The notes beneath the pieces are model-generated. The model had not been told where the DNA came from. It was given only the letters and a program-made list of their open reading frames with translations, and searched no databases. Positions 9,050 to 17,821 of a DNA stretch of 51,864 bases are shown here, piece after piece. Positions within the stretch are counted from its first letter, which is position 1. Each line of letters begins with the position of its first letter. The stretch lies in NCBI GenBank assembly GCA_902528875.1, contig CABZTX010000001.1:1-51864 (forward strand), in the 5' to 3' direction. This stretch comes from an uncultured SAR86 cluster bacterium (lineage in GTDB: Bacteria > Pseudomonadota > Gammaproteobacteria > Magnimaribacterales > D2472). The translations under genes were made by a program, and so were the position numbers.

Positions 9050-9949
9050 ATGAAAAAACTTCAATCTCCCAATCATCTTTTCATGATAGAACCAAAAGAG
9101 TTTTGTAATAATCTTCAAACTCTTGATTCAAATGATTATCAGATTGTTGAACAAGATACGAGTAAAGATCAAATCTTGAAGAAAGCTAAAGATGAATTTT
9201 TTAATTTTAAAAATATAATTGAAGCACATGATATAAAAGTGACATTCATGCTTGGAAGTAATGGCTGTCCCGATCATATTTTCCCAAATTGGTTTGCTAC
9301 ATTTCAAGATAAATCTATGCAAATTTTTAGTATGAAAGCACTTAATAGACGTGCTGAAAAAATTCCATCAATGATAAAAAAATTAGAAACCGAATATAAG
9401 CTTACAGATGATTTAACCCCCTATGAAGAAAAAGGGATTTTTTTAGAATCAACTAGTAGTATGGTTTTTGATAGAGTAAATATGATTGCTTATATTGGAA
9501 AATCAGTAAGAACTAATGAAGATCTAGCCAGGGCATGGTGCTCAAAAAATGGTTTTAAAGTAGTCATTTTTGAAACAACTAATCATAAGAATAATCCTAT
9601 TTATCATACAGATGTTCTCATGTTTGTAGGAACAAATATGATTGGTCTATGTAATGAGGTTATAAATGACGAGTACAAAGAAGAAGTCCTATCTAAAGCT
9701 AAAAAATATCATGATGTTATGTTACTCACAAAGGATCAAATTCTAGATTTTTGTGGAAATGCACTTGAAGCAAGAAATAATATAGATGAAAAATATCTCA
9801 TTATGTCTTCCAGAGCCCAAAAATCTCTAACATCACCTCAAATATTAAAAATAAAAAAATATTATAAAGACATAATTCACGCAGATATACCGACCATTGA
9901 AAAATATGGAGGTGGATCTGCGAGATGTATGTTAACTGAATTATTTTAA
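9050..9949 (+). CDS. ctlX: CtlX-type citrulline hydrolase (amidinotransferase fold)
   Basis: The 299-residue protein matches the guanidine-modifying enzyme superfamily: an N-terminal Asn/Asp-containing segment (PNWFATF), an acidic FLESTSSMVFDR, a YHTDVLM catalytic-His segment and a C-terminal GGGSARCMLTE with the nucleophilic cysteine (Cys293). This combination fits the CtlX/citrulline ureidase branch, which hydrolyses citrulline to ornithine, ammonia and CO2. Other members deiminate arginine or methylarginines, so substrate is inferred. It follows an ornithine-type aminotransferase by 2 nt, giving a coherent citrulline to ornithine to glutamate-semialdehyde route. A strong bidirectional terminator lies immediately after its stop. 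Confidence 0.78.
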   Translation: MKKLQSPNHLFMIEPKEFCNNLQTLDSNDYQIVEQDTSKDQILKKAKDEFFNFKNIIEAHDIKVTFMLGSNGCPDHIFPNWFATFQDKSMQIFSMKALNRRAEKIPSMIKKLETEYKLTDDLTPYEEKGIFLESTSSMVFDRVNMIAYIGKSVRTNEDLARAWCSKNGFKVVIFETTNHKNNPIYHTDVLMFVGTNMIGLCNEVINDEYKEEVLSKAKKYHDVMLLTKDQILDFCGNALEARNNIDEKYLIMSSRAQKSLTSPQILKIKKYYKDIIHADIPTIEKYGGGSARCMLTELF

Positions 9950-9976
9950 AAACGCCTATGATTCCATAGGCGTTTT
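9949..9976. terminator. Bidirectional Rho-independent terminator
   Basis: A perfect 12-bp inverted repeat, AAAACGCCTATG (9949-9960), four-base loop, CATAGGCGTTTT (9965-9976), lies between the converging ends of ctlX and the small membrane protein gene. The GC core flanked by A and T runs works on both strands. It is the clearest intrinsic terminator I can find in the window. Confidence 0.9.
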
Positions 9977-9992
9977 AATGAAAAGAAATTAT

Positions 9993-10424
9993 TTAATTAT
10001 CCTGGCTGATCCAAAGTGGCAATACTGCAATAAGAAGTCCAGAAATATAAAATAAATATGCTCCTATTGAAGCAATTGTATTTCCACCTGATGACATAGC
10101 ATCAATAAAAGCTTGAGAGCCTGCTCCAATATCGATATCACCATTTGCAACATCCAGCGATGCTAAAGCTGCTGCATGACCTTCGTATGTTCCAGATATT
10201 AAACCGCCAAGGTTAAATCCAAATATAAAAACACCAACCGCAAATGCAGTACAGAGAATTTTACCTAATAGGTTTACATTTTTTTCTAAAAGAACACTTG
10301 AAAATCTTGCTGCAATCCATACAGCAATCACAGTCGCTAAAAATACAGTTGCGTTAGCACCTCTAGCCTGTGAAAAGACTTCCCATAAAGCAATTTCTGC
10401 CATTCCACTTTGTATTAATTCCAT
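9993..10424 (-). CDS. Small membrane protein of unknown function, three predicted helices
   Basis: The 143-residue protein has three hydrophobic segments at roughly residues 25-46, 52-77 and 115-139, with a Gly/Ala/Asp-rich loop (GDIDIGAGSQAF) between the second and third. I recognise no domain. The gene has an exceptionally good SD (AGGGAG on the minus strand, about 5 nt before ATG), stands alone, and is bounded downstream by a perfect terminator, all consistent with an independently and perhaps strongly expressed inner-membrane protein. No cofactor motif, catalytic residues or lipobox are visible. The function is unknown. Confidence 0.85.
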   Translation of the reverse strand: MELIQSGMAEIALWEVFSQARGANATVFLATVIAVWIAARFSSVLLEKNVNLLGKILCTAFAVGVFIFGFNLGGLISGTYEGHAAALASLDVANGDIDIGAGSQAFIDAMSSGGNTIASIGAYLFYISGLLIAVLPLWISQDN

Positions 10425-10519
10425 AATTTTTCTCCCTTATTATTTATTAATAAATACCAATAGTACTAAACGGATGCAAAATTTGTATGAGAATTATGTA
10501 AATTTTTTATACATTTGTG

Positions 10520-11371
10520 TTACATCTCTTTTACAAAATCAGAGACCATCTTGACTCCTCCAAGAGGAAAGAAATGTACTTTTTCGATATTAAATTCTGG
10601 ATTACTTATTTTATATTCTGCTAATTCTTTAAGAATTTCGGTTGGCTTATATGGGAGTAAAAGTTTTGTTAAGTCTTTAGCTCGTTTTTGAATGATTCCG
10701 ATAGAAGCTCCAACACCACATTCTATAGAATATCTTAATAAGGTTTGTAGTTTCGCTGGACCTGCTATTCCAATATGAATAGGTAAATCAATTCCTGAGC
10801 TTTTAATTGAATTAGCCCAATCAATCACTGAACTAGAATCGAAACAAAATTGTGTTGTTATTGCGATAGATGCATCTGTTCGGTTACTAAATTGATTTTT
10901 CCATGATAAAGCTTCATCAACATTCTTTGAGGAGCCATCTGGATCAATATCTTTACTCCCTTCAGGGTGTCCAGCAATATGAAGTCTTTTAAAGTTAGCC
11001 TTATCAAACAGTTCTGATTCAATTAAATTAATTGATGAATCATATTCACCATATGGCTTATTTGATCCCCCTGCAATGAGAAGCGCATTTTCAACGCCTG
11101 CTTCGCTTTGATATCGTGTAATCCATTCGCCCAATACGTTTTTATTTTTTATAATACGGGCCGGAAAATGAGGCATTGCTGAGAAACCTTGATCTGTAAT
11201 TTTCTTAGCAGTCTGCACCATATCATCAATTGGAGTTCCCTCAATATGAGCTATATAAATTAGCGTTTTAGCTGGTAAATAATCTGAAAAGTTTTCAATT
11301 TTTGATGCAGCTTTTGGAGTAACTTCAATTGAAAAATCTTTAAGAAAATTATTTAAAATATTATTTTTCAT
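10520..11371 (-). CDS. Divergent methylenetetrahydrofolate reductase-family protein
   Basis: The 283-residue protein looks like a TIM-barrel of the MetF family. The opening FSIEVTPK corresponds to the FEFFPP strand carrying the catalytic Glu, followed by PHFPARI, LLIAGG, HIAGHPEG and TQFCFD segments in family order. MetF reduces 5,10-methylene-THF to 5-methyl-THF with a flavin and NAD(P)H. Compared with E. coli MetF (296 residues) the hallmark motifs are altered (AGG for RGD), so it may be a paralogue that serves one-carbon catabolism rather than methionine synthesis. It starts only 20 nt downstream of tRNA-Ser and might be co-transcribed with it. Confidence 0.78.
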   Translation of the reverse strand: MKNNILNNFLKDFSIEVTPKAASKIENFSDYLPAKTLIYIAHIEGTPIDDMVQTAKKITDQGFSAMPHFPARIIKNKNVLGEWITRYQSEAGVENALLIAGGSNKPYGEYDSSINLIESELFDKANFKRLHIAGHPEGSKDIDPDGSSKNVDEALSWKNQFSNRTDASIAITTQFCFDSSSVIDWANSIKSSGIDLPIHIGIAGPAKLQTLLRYSIECGVGASIGIIQKRAKDLTKLLLPYKPTEILKELAEYKISNPEFNIEKVHFFPLGGVKMVSDFVKEM

Positions 11372-11391
11372 ACTTTATTAAAACATAAATT

Positions 11392-11481
11392 TGGCGGAGA
11401 GTGAGGGATTCGAACCCTCGAACCAGTTACCCAGTTACCTCCTTAGCAGGGAGGCGCTTTCGACCACTCAGCCAACTCTCC
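11392..11481 (-). tRNA. tRNA-Ser(GCT)
   Basis: The minus strand from 11481 to 11392 folds as a class II tRNA: acceptor GGAGAG pairs with CTCTCC, the anticodon arm CCTCC-CTGCTAA-GGAGG shows anticodon GCT, there is a long variable arm, the T arm contains GGTTCGAATCC-like sequence, and the 3' end GCCA includes an encoded CCA. The 90-nt length is normal for tRNA-Ser. Confidence 0.95.
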
Positions 11482-11501
11482 TATTTACAATTAAGAGGTG
11501 G

Positions 11502-11529
11502 ATTATAACTCTTTAAAATATAAAGATAA
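11502..11529 (-). promoter_or_regulatory. Probable sigma70-type promoter for tRNA-Ser
   Basis: On the minus strand a TTATCT box (11524-11529) is separated by 16 bp from a consensus TATAAT (11502-11507), placing the start about 13-15 nt before the tRNA. This is a sequence match only, in AT-rich DNA. Confidence 0.5.
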
Positions 11530-11534
11530 CTAGT

Positions 11535-12869
11535 TTATCTATCGAATTCAATTTGCATACCAAATGGTAAATCTTTACTAATTTCTCCATCTTGAAATGC
11601 AATATTTCCATTCACAATAGTTAAATATATTGATGAAGGGAAGGTTTTACCAAGAAATGGTGACCAACCACACTTGTATAATATGTTTTCTTTAGTTACT
11701 TCATATGATTTATCAATATCAAGAACTGCTAAATCTGCATAATACCCTTCTCTTATATATCCTCTATCTTTTACTTGAAACCTTTTAGCAACGTTATGAC
11801 TTGTTTTTTCAACAATTGTTTCAAGCGAGAGTATGTCTTTATGATAAAAATCCATGAGAATTTGTAATCCATGTTGAACAAGAGGAAGGCCAGCTGGCGC
11901 ATCTTTATAATTTTGCATTTTTTCATCCCAGGTATGAGGAGCATGATCTGTAGCAATAATATCTATCTTATCTTCCTTTAAGGATTTAATGAGAGCTTGT
12001 CTGTCAGTTTCAGTTTTTATAGATGGATTACATTTAATTTGATTTCCAAGCTCACGATAATATGAATCATTTAAAAGCATATGATGCACACAAACTTCTG
12101 CAGTAATTTTTTTTCCATCGATCATTCCTGATGTAAATAATTCCATTTCCTTTTCAGTAGTTAAATGGAAAACATGTAGATCAGCATCATATTTTTTTGC
12201 AAGGTCAACAGCCAATGAGCTTGATAGATAACAACTATCAACATCTCTTATTAAATGGTGATGTTCAGCAGATAAGTTATCACCATATTTATTATCAAAT
12301 ATTTGCTCACGATCTTTCACTCTTTGAGGATCTTCACAATGAGTGACAACAATAAGTGGAGAAAAATTAAATATATCATTAAGTGCATCAATACTGTCGA
12401 CTAACATTTCACCAGTAGAAGCGCCCATAAAAACTTTTAGTGCTGCTGCTTGTGTAATATCAACTCTTTTTATCTCTTCAATATTAGTATTGCTTCCTCC
12501 AAGATGAAAAGAGTAATTAGATAGAGACTTTTTGCTAGCTATTTCAAATTTTTTAGTTAAGTTTTCATTGGTTGTTGTGGTGGGATTTACATTAGGCATT
12601 TCAAAGTAGCTGGTTACACCCCCTGCCAACCCAGCTTTTGATTCAGTTGAAATGTCACCTTTATGAGTTAATCCAGGCTCTCTAAAATGCACTTGATCAT
12701 CAATAAGTCCTGGTAGAACAAATCTACCATCAATGTCCATAGTTTTTTTGGATTCTGATGAAATTGAAGAAGCTACTAATTCAATTCTTCCTGACCTAAT
12801 TGCAATGTCTGATTCAGTGATTTTATTTTCATTTACTACATTGCAATTTTTTAATATTAAATCATACAT
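11535..12869 (-). CDS. pyrC: Dihydroorotase, class I
   Basis: The 444-residue amidohydrolase fits dihydroorotase, which cyclises carbamoyl-aspartate in pyrimidine synthesis. Visible motifs are IDDQVHFREPGLTHKGD, the carboxylated-lysine stretch KVFMGASTGEML, THCED, HVFHLTT and the ATDHAPH motif with the catalytic Asp. The first metal motif reads QVH where most dihydroorotases have HxH; the same DDQVHFREPG form is, as I recall it, common in Bacteroidetes-type enzymes, so I take it as active. It is the last gene of the NudL-gammaCA-alaS-lysC operon and its ATG overlaps the lysC stop by one base. Confidence 0.88.
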   Translation of the reverse strand: MYDLILKNCNVVNENKITESDIAIRSGRIELVASSISSESKKTMDIDGRFVLPGLIDDQVHFREPGLTHKGDISTESKAGLAGGVTSYFEMPNVNPTTTTNENLTKKFEIASKKSLSNYSFHLGGSNTNIEEIKRVDITQAAALKVFMGASTGEMLVDSIDALNDIFNFSPLIVVTHCEDPQRVKDREQIFDNKYGDNLSAEHHHLIRDVDSCYLSSSLAVDLAKKYDADLHVFHLTTEKEMELFTSGMIDGKKITAEVCVHHMLLNDSYYRELGNQIKCNPSIKTETDRQALIKSLKEDKIDIIATDHAPHTWDEKMQNYKDAPAGLPLVQHGLQILMDFYHKDILSLETIVEKTSHNVAKRFQVKDRGYIREGYYADLAVLDIDKSYEVTKENILYKCGWSPFLGKTFPSSIYLTIVNGNIAFQDGEISKDLPFGMQIEFDR

Positions 12870-14083
12870 TATTCTTCCAAATTAAATTCTTTATGAAGTA
12901 CTTGAACAGCCTTATCAACCAAGCTTTTATCAATTACCATCGTTAATTTTATTTCAGAGGTACAAATAATTTGAATATTCACATCGTTCTCTGATAGTGC
13001 CTTGAAAGCTTTACTAGCAATCCCAGATTGAGATCTCATACCAACTCCAACAAGAGAGACTTTACCAATATTTGAGTCAACCATAACATCTTTAAAGCTG
13101 ACATCTTTTTTAATATCTTCGATAATAGTGTCTACAGTTGGTTTTTCATCTATCGGGACTGTGAAAGTAAAATCAGTTTTACCATCAACACTTACATTTT
13201 GCACAATTACATCAACATCAATGTCAGCATCACTAATTGGGCCTAAAATTTTGAAGGCAGTTCCTGGTATATCCCCTATACCGTGAAGAGTATATTTAAT
13301 TTGATCTTTTTGATACGCAATACCTGAAACTAAAGCATTTTCCATACTCTTTTCCTCCAATGAGATTAATGTACCACTACTCTCATTAAAACTCGATAAT
13401 ACTTTTACTGGAACTTTATACTTATTTGCAAATTCAACAGCCCTTGTTTGCATTACTTTAGCTCCTTGACTTGCCAGTTCTAGCATTTCTTCCATTGTTA
13501 TAGAGTCTAACTTTTTTGCATTAGGAACTACCTTTGGATCTGCAGTAAAAATTCCATCAACATCTGTATAGATATCACATCTTTTTGCATTAATTTTTGA
13601 GGCAATTGCGACAGCTGTTGTGTCTGACCCTCCTCTGCCCAAGGTAGTGATATCACCACTTTCAGTTATTCCTTGAAATCCAGTAATTATTGGAATTATC
13701 CCTTCATCCAATACGTCTTTAATTTTATTTTCATCGACATCTAAGATTTTAGCTTTTGAGAATGAACTGGTTGTCTTCATCGATATTTGAGATGCTGAGT
13801 ACGATCTTGCTTGAATTCCTTTAGATTGAAGAGCTATTGTAAGCAAAGCAGAGCTCACAGTTTCTCCAGTTGAAATAAGAGCGTCAAATTCTCTTTTATC
13901 AGGACTTTTACTAAAATGTTTTGCCAAATCTACTAGTCTATTTGTTTCTCCACTCATTGCAGAGACAATAACAACAACAGTATTTTCTATAGATGTTTTT
14001 TTTATAATCTCTGCTACAGCGTCAATCCTTTGGACTGTGCCAACAGAGGTTCCTCCAAACTTTTGAACAATTATGTCTGACAT
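12869..14083 (-). CDS. lysC: Aspartate kinase, monofunctional with ACT domains
   Basis: The 404-residue enzyme phosphorylates L-aspartate, the entry to lysine, threonine and methionine. It has the N-terminal KFGGTSVG motif (residues 8-15), STGE and GRGGSDTTAVA kinase motifs, and two C-terminal ACT regions (roughly residues 265-404, including GVGMRSQSGIASKAF), the usual site of lysine/threonine feedback control. Length matches the monofunctional type found in Pseudomonas rather than ThrA/MetL fusions. It follows alaS by 6 nt, a conserved gammaproteobacterial order, and its product feeds asd at 42744-43760. Confidence 0.96.
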   Translation of the reverse strand: MSDIIVQKFGGTSVGTVQRIDAVAEIIKKTSIENTVVVIVSAMSGETNRLVDLAKHFSKSPDKREFDALISTGETVSSALLTIALQSKGIQARSYSASQISMKTTSSFSKAKILDVDENKIKDVLDEGIIPIITGFQGITESGDITTLGRGGSDTTAVAIASKINAKRCDIYTDVDGIFTADPKVVPNAKKLDSITMEEMLELASQGAKVMQTRAVEFANKYKVPVKVLSSFNESSGTLISLEEKSMENALVSGIAYQKDQIKYTLHGIGDIPGTAFKILGPISDADIDVDVIVQNVSVDGKTDFTFTVPIDEKPTVDTIIEDIKKDVSFKDVMVDSNIGKVSLVGVGMRSQSGIASKAFKALSENDVNIQIICTSEIKLTMVIDKSLVDKAVQVLHKEFNLEE

Positions 14084-14089
14084 ATTTAT

Positions 14090-16663
14090 CTATTTTGCGA
14101 GGGATTTTACTGTATTTGAAATAGATGTCACGAAGTCTTGAACATTTTCTGTATCTCCAGCACCCTGAGCAAAATCAGGCCTCCCCCCACCTGTGCCATT
14201 AATTTGTTTAGAAAGTTCAGCAATCACATCTTTAGCTGATAGAGATTCACATAGATTTTTAGTAACGCCACAAACTAAAGCAATTTTATTTTTAGAAACA
14301 CTCATCAGAACGACACATACTTTTTCATTTGTATTTTTTTTTGCATCAACAAGATTCCTTAGCTCTTTTGGGTTATCTATTTCTACTTGCTCAACTATTA
14401 ATTTGAAATCATCAATTTCAAATGTATCAGAAAAAACTGTAGATTTCTTAACAGCTTTGTTTTTGTTTTTTTTAAGCTCTTTATTTTCTTCAATGAGATT
14501 TTGTACTTTCTCAAGCATGTCTTCAGCGGAGACATTAAGGTTGGTTTGAAGTGATAGATTAATTTGTCTTATTTTTTCAATATAGTCAATTGCTTTCATG
14601 CCTGCAACTGCTTCAATCCTTCTAATACCTGAAGCAACACTTGATTGATTGATAATTATAAAAAATCCAATATCACCAGTTCTTTTAACATGAGTTCCTC
14701 CACACAATTCAACTGAATATGAGTTATCTCCCATTGTAAGAACTCTTACATCATCATCATATTTTTCACCAAATAATGCCATTGCACCAGATTTAAGAGC
14801 ATCATCAAGTCTCATTAATTCAGTTTTTACTTCTGAATTATTTAATGCTTCTTTGTTTACAATTGCCTCTATGGCAGATATTTGATCTTTAGTTAAAGGC
14901 TTATCATGAGAAAAATCAAAACGTAATTTATTCTCATCTACTAATGAACCTTTTTGTTGAACATGATCGCCCAGAACCTCTCTAAGTGCTGCATGGGCTA
15001 AATGAGTAGAAGAATGATGAATGGCTATTGCAGCCCTTTTTTCTTTTTCAACAGTCATTTTTATAATATCACCTGTTTTAATTTTACCTTCTTTTATATA
15101 GGCCTTGTGTATAAATACCTTTCCCTGCTTTTTACAATCTAAAATATTACCAGTAGCAGTCTTAGATGCAAATTTTCCTCGATCACCAACTTGACCTCCA
15201 GATTCTGCATAAAAAGGTGTTTGATTAAATGCAATAAATATTTCTTCATTATTTTTTGCAGTATTTATTCTTTTATTATCTTTCCACAAAACCATAACTT
15301 CTGAACTAGATTCTAATTCCTCATATCCTAAAAAATGAGTCTCATCTATACCTGAAGCAGCTGGAAGTGACGAAACAAAGCTGCTTGAGGCTTTTGATGT
15401 CTCTTTTTGTTTATCCATGCAAACATTAAAACGTTTTTCATCTAAAAGTAGATTTTTTTCTCTAGCAATATCTGCTGTCAAATCAAATGGGAATCCAAAA
15501 GTATCATGAAGTTTGAATACAATATCGCCTGAAATAGTATCACCAGTCATTTTAGAAATTGATTCTTCAAGGATATCAATTCCATTTTCTAATGTTTCAA
15601 AAAATTTACTTTCTTCATTTTTAATCACTTTAGTAATCTCGATTTGCTTATTATTTAATTCTGGGTATGCAGAACTCATTAACTTTAGAAGTTCATCTAC
15701 AAGCAAATACATAAAAGGTTCTTTAGCTCCAATTTTATAACCATGTCTTATCCCTCTTCTCATTATTCGTCTTAACACATAACCTCGTCCTTCTTTTTCA
15801 GGAATGATTCCATCGGAAATTAAAAATACAGTTGATCTAATATGATCTGCAATTACCTTATGAGAAGGGCTACCTTTTTTACCAAGAATTTTTTCAGAAG
15901 CAATAATTAAGTCTGCAAATGTATCAGTTTCATAATTAGAATTTACTCCTTGCATGACAGCAGAAATCCTTTCAAGGCCCATTCCTGTATCAACTGACGG
16001 TTTTGGTAAGGGCTCCATTGCTCCAGTTTCATCTCTATTAAATTGCATAAAAACCAGATTCCATATTTCAACAAATCTGTCTCCTTCGTCTCCCTCTTCA
16101 CCTGGCGGCGAGCCTTCAATGTGATCTCCATGATCATAAAATATTTCAGAACAAGGCCCACATGGTCCTGTGTCACCCATGGACCAAAAATTATCATCAT
16201 CACCTAATCTTGCAATTCTATCGGGATCAATACCAATTACATTTTTCCAAATCTCCTCTGCTTCATCGTCATCTTTATAAATTGTTATCCATAATTTATC
16301 TTTATCAAGCTTTAAAACTCTGGTCAAAAATTCCCATCCATATTTAATTGCATCCTCTTTAAAATAATCTCCAAAGCTAAAGTTACCTAACATTTCAAAA
16401 AATGTGTGGTGTCTTAACGTATAGCCAACATTTTCTAAGTCATTATGTTTACCTCCAGCTCTAATGCATCTTTGCGAGGTAGTTGCCCTTTTAAAATTCT
16501 TTTTTTCTGTTCCAAGAAAAACATCCTTAAACTGAACCATTCCTGCATTTGTAAACAATAATGTTTCATCATTATTTGGAATAAGAGAGCTTGATGAAAC
16601 AACTTCATGACCTTTAGACTTAAAAAAATCTAAAAATGACTGTCTTATATCACTTGTTTTCAT
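14090..16663 (-). CDS. alaS: Alanyl-tRNA synthetase
   Basis: The 857-residue class II synthetase charges tRNA-Ala and edits mischarged Ser/Gly. It starts with the catalytic domain (FLDFFKSKGHEVVSSSSL; TFFEMLGNFSFGDYFK), followed by the editing domain with HHSSTHLAHAALREVLG and CGGTHV zinc ligands, and ends with the C-Ala glycine-rich GGGRPDFAQGAG segment. Length is close to E. coli AlaS (876), so all domains are present. Its start overlaps the gamma carbonic anhydrase gene by 14 nt. Confidence 0.97.
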   Translation of the reverse strand: MKTSDIRQSFLDFFKSKGHEVVSSSSLIPNNDETLLFTNAGMVQFKDVFLGTEKKNFKRATTSQRCIRAGGKHNDLENVGYTLRHHTFFEMLGNFSFGDYFKEDAIKYGWEFLTRVLKLDKDKLWITIYKDDDEAEEIWKNVIGIDPDRIARLGDDDNFWSMGDTGPCGPCSEIFYDHGDHIEGSPPGEEGDEGDRFVEIWNLVFMQFNRDETGAMEPLPKPSVDTGMGLERISAVMQGVNSNYETDTFADLIIASEKILGKKGSPSHKVIADHIRSTVFLISDGIIPEKEGRGYVLRRIMRRGIRHGYKIGAKEPFMYLLVDELLKLMSSAYPELNNKQIEITKVIKNEESKFFETLENGIDILEESISKMTGDTISGDIVFKLHDTFGFPFDLTADIAREKNLLLDEKRFNVCMDKQKETSKASSSFVSSLPAASGIDETHFLGYEELESSSEVMVLWKDNKRINTAKNNEEIFIAFNQTPFYAESGGQVGDRGKFASKTATGNILDCKKQGKVFIHKAYIKEGKIKTGDIIKMTVEKEKRAAIAIHHSSTHLAHAALREVLGDHVQQKGSLVDENKLRFDFSHDKPLTKDQISAIEAIVNKEALNNSEVKTELMRLDDALKSGAMALFGEKYDDDVRVLTMGDNSYSVELCGGTHVKRTGDIGFFIIINQSSVASGIRRIEAVAGMKAIDYIEKIRQINLSLQTNLNVSAEDMLEKVQNLIEENKELKKNKNKAVKKSTVFSDTFEIDDFKLIVEQVEIDNPKELRNLVDAKKNTNEKVCVVLMSVSKNKIALVCGVTKNLCESLSAKDVIAELSKQINGTGGGRPDFAQGAGDTENVQDFVTSISNTVKSLAK

Positions 16664-17180
16664 TTTTTTTTAAAAGCTTCTTATACTTTTTGTAATTTTC
16701 AACATAATGATTTGATGCAATTGAAACCATGCTTTGTTCTTCTTGGTTTAATGTTTTTTTGATTTTACCTGGTACACCTAGAACCATTGAACCATCAGGA
16801 ACAACCATTCCCTCAGTAACTAATGCCTTCGAACCAATGATGCAATTTTTTCCAATTTTTGCTCCATTAAGAACAACAGAACCAATGCCAATTAAAGTTC
16901 CATCACCAATAGTACAGCCATGGAGCATAGCCATATGCCCTACTGTTACATTTTTGCCTATTGAACACGGATATCCTGGGTCAGTATGAATAACTGACCC
17001 ATCCTGAATATTAGAACCCTCTCCAAGAGAAATTGGTTCATTATCTCCTCTAAGAACAGCGTTAAACCAAATACTTGAATCTTTTGCTAATCTAACATCA
17101 CCAATGATGGTCGCATTAGGAGCTATCCAAAAATTATCTCCATCAGTCTGTAATTTTTTATCACCAATATCAATATTCAT
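16650..17180 (-). CDS. Gamma-class carbonic anhydrase-like hexapeptide protein (YrdA family)
   Basis: The 176-residue protein is a left-handed beta-helix of hexapeptide repeats with the three zinc-type histidines in VIHTD and VGHMAMLHG and the RGDN motif near residue 45. Relatives bind zinc or iron as trimers; some are carbonic anhydrases while the YrdA/PaaY types have uncertain or thioesterase activity, so I name the fold rather than the reaction. It sits inside an operon, overlapping NudL upstream by 11 nt and alaS downstream by 14 nt. Confidence 0.88.
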   Translation of the reverse strand: MNIDIGDKKLQTDGDNFWIAPNATIIGDVRLAKDSSIWFNAVLRGDNEPISLGEGSNIQDGSVIHTDPGYPCSIGKNVTVGHMAMLHGCTIGDGTLIGIGSVVLNGAKIGKNCIIGSKALVTEGMVVPDGSMVLGVPGKIKKTLNQEEQSMVSIASNHYVENYKKYKKLLKKNENK

Positions 17181-17769
17181 CGTAATTTCTAATTAAATCT
17201 AAATCTGTTTTAATTTGAGCATTAAAACAAATTCTTAAAAAGTCTGCTGTAATCATTGCTGTTAAACCCCAAATCTTATTATTATTATAAACCCAACTTG
17301 GGATATATACTTTCAAATCATTCCTTTTAAACTCTTTGTACTGAATATTACTCTCATCTACTAGAAAACTAATTGGTACTGTAAAAATCTCATCTATTTC
17401 ATAGTTACCCTCAAAAATTTGAAGTTCTTTTAAGTAACCAACATACGGATTTACTTCTATTTTATGTCTTGATAATAAAAAATTTAATGCTCCTAGTTTG
17501 CCAACATTTTTAACATCTAAATTAATTTCTTCCATGGATTCTCTCAAAGCAGTATGATAAAGATCAATATCATTTTCTTCCCATTTACCTCCAGGAAAGC
17601 TTACCTCTCCAGCATGTGACTTTAACTTTGTGGATCTTTTAGTAAAAAGAATTTTATACTCATTCTCTTCACTTTCTTTAATTAATAAAATCAAAACTCC
17701 TGCTTTTCTATACCTTGTGGAAGCATTTAGATTTATTTGTTTTAGTTTTTGCTTTATGCTGTCAAACAT
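17170..17769 (-). CDS. CoA pyrophosphatase, Nudix family (NudL type)
   Basis: The 199-residue protein carries GEVSFPGGKWEENDIDLYHT followed by ALRESMEEINL, which is the NudL/CoA-pyrophosphatase form of the Nudix box preceded by the SFPGG motif of UPF0035. Such enzymes cleave CoA to 3',5'-ADP and phosphopantetheine with Mg2+ or Mn2+. It is the first gene of the minus-strand operon ending in pyrC and starts 52 bp from the divergent second Nudix gene; the promoters of both must lie in that gap. Confidence 0.85.
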   Translation of the reverse strand: MFDSIKQKLKQINLNASTRYRKAGVLILLIKESEENEYKILFTKRSTKLKSHAGEVSFPGGKWEENDIDLYHTALRESMEEINLDVKNVGKLGALNFLLSRHKIEVNPYVGYLKELQIFEGNYEIDEIFTVPISFLVDESNIQYKEFKRNDLKVYIPSWVYNNNKIWGLTAMITADFLRICFNAQIKTDLDLIRNYDEY

Positions 17770-17821
17770 GTTGTTTAGTTTAACTTCATAAGTATCTATA
17801 TTTGTAAATTAAGGAAAAAAT

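Noticed and set aside
14193-14549. 118-codon ORF antisense to alaS
   Set aside because: Ser/Phe/Leu-rich shadow frame of a conserved gene; no start signal.
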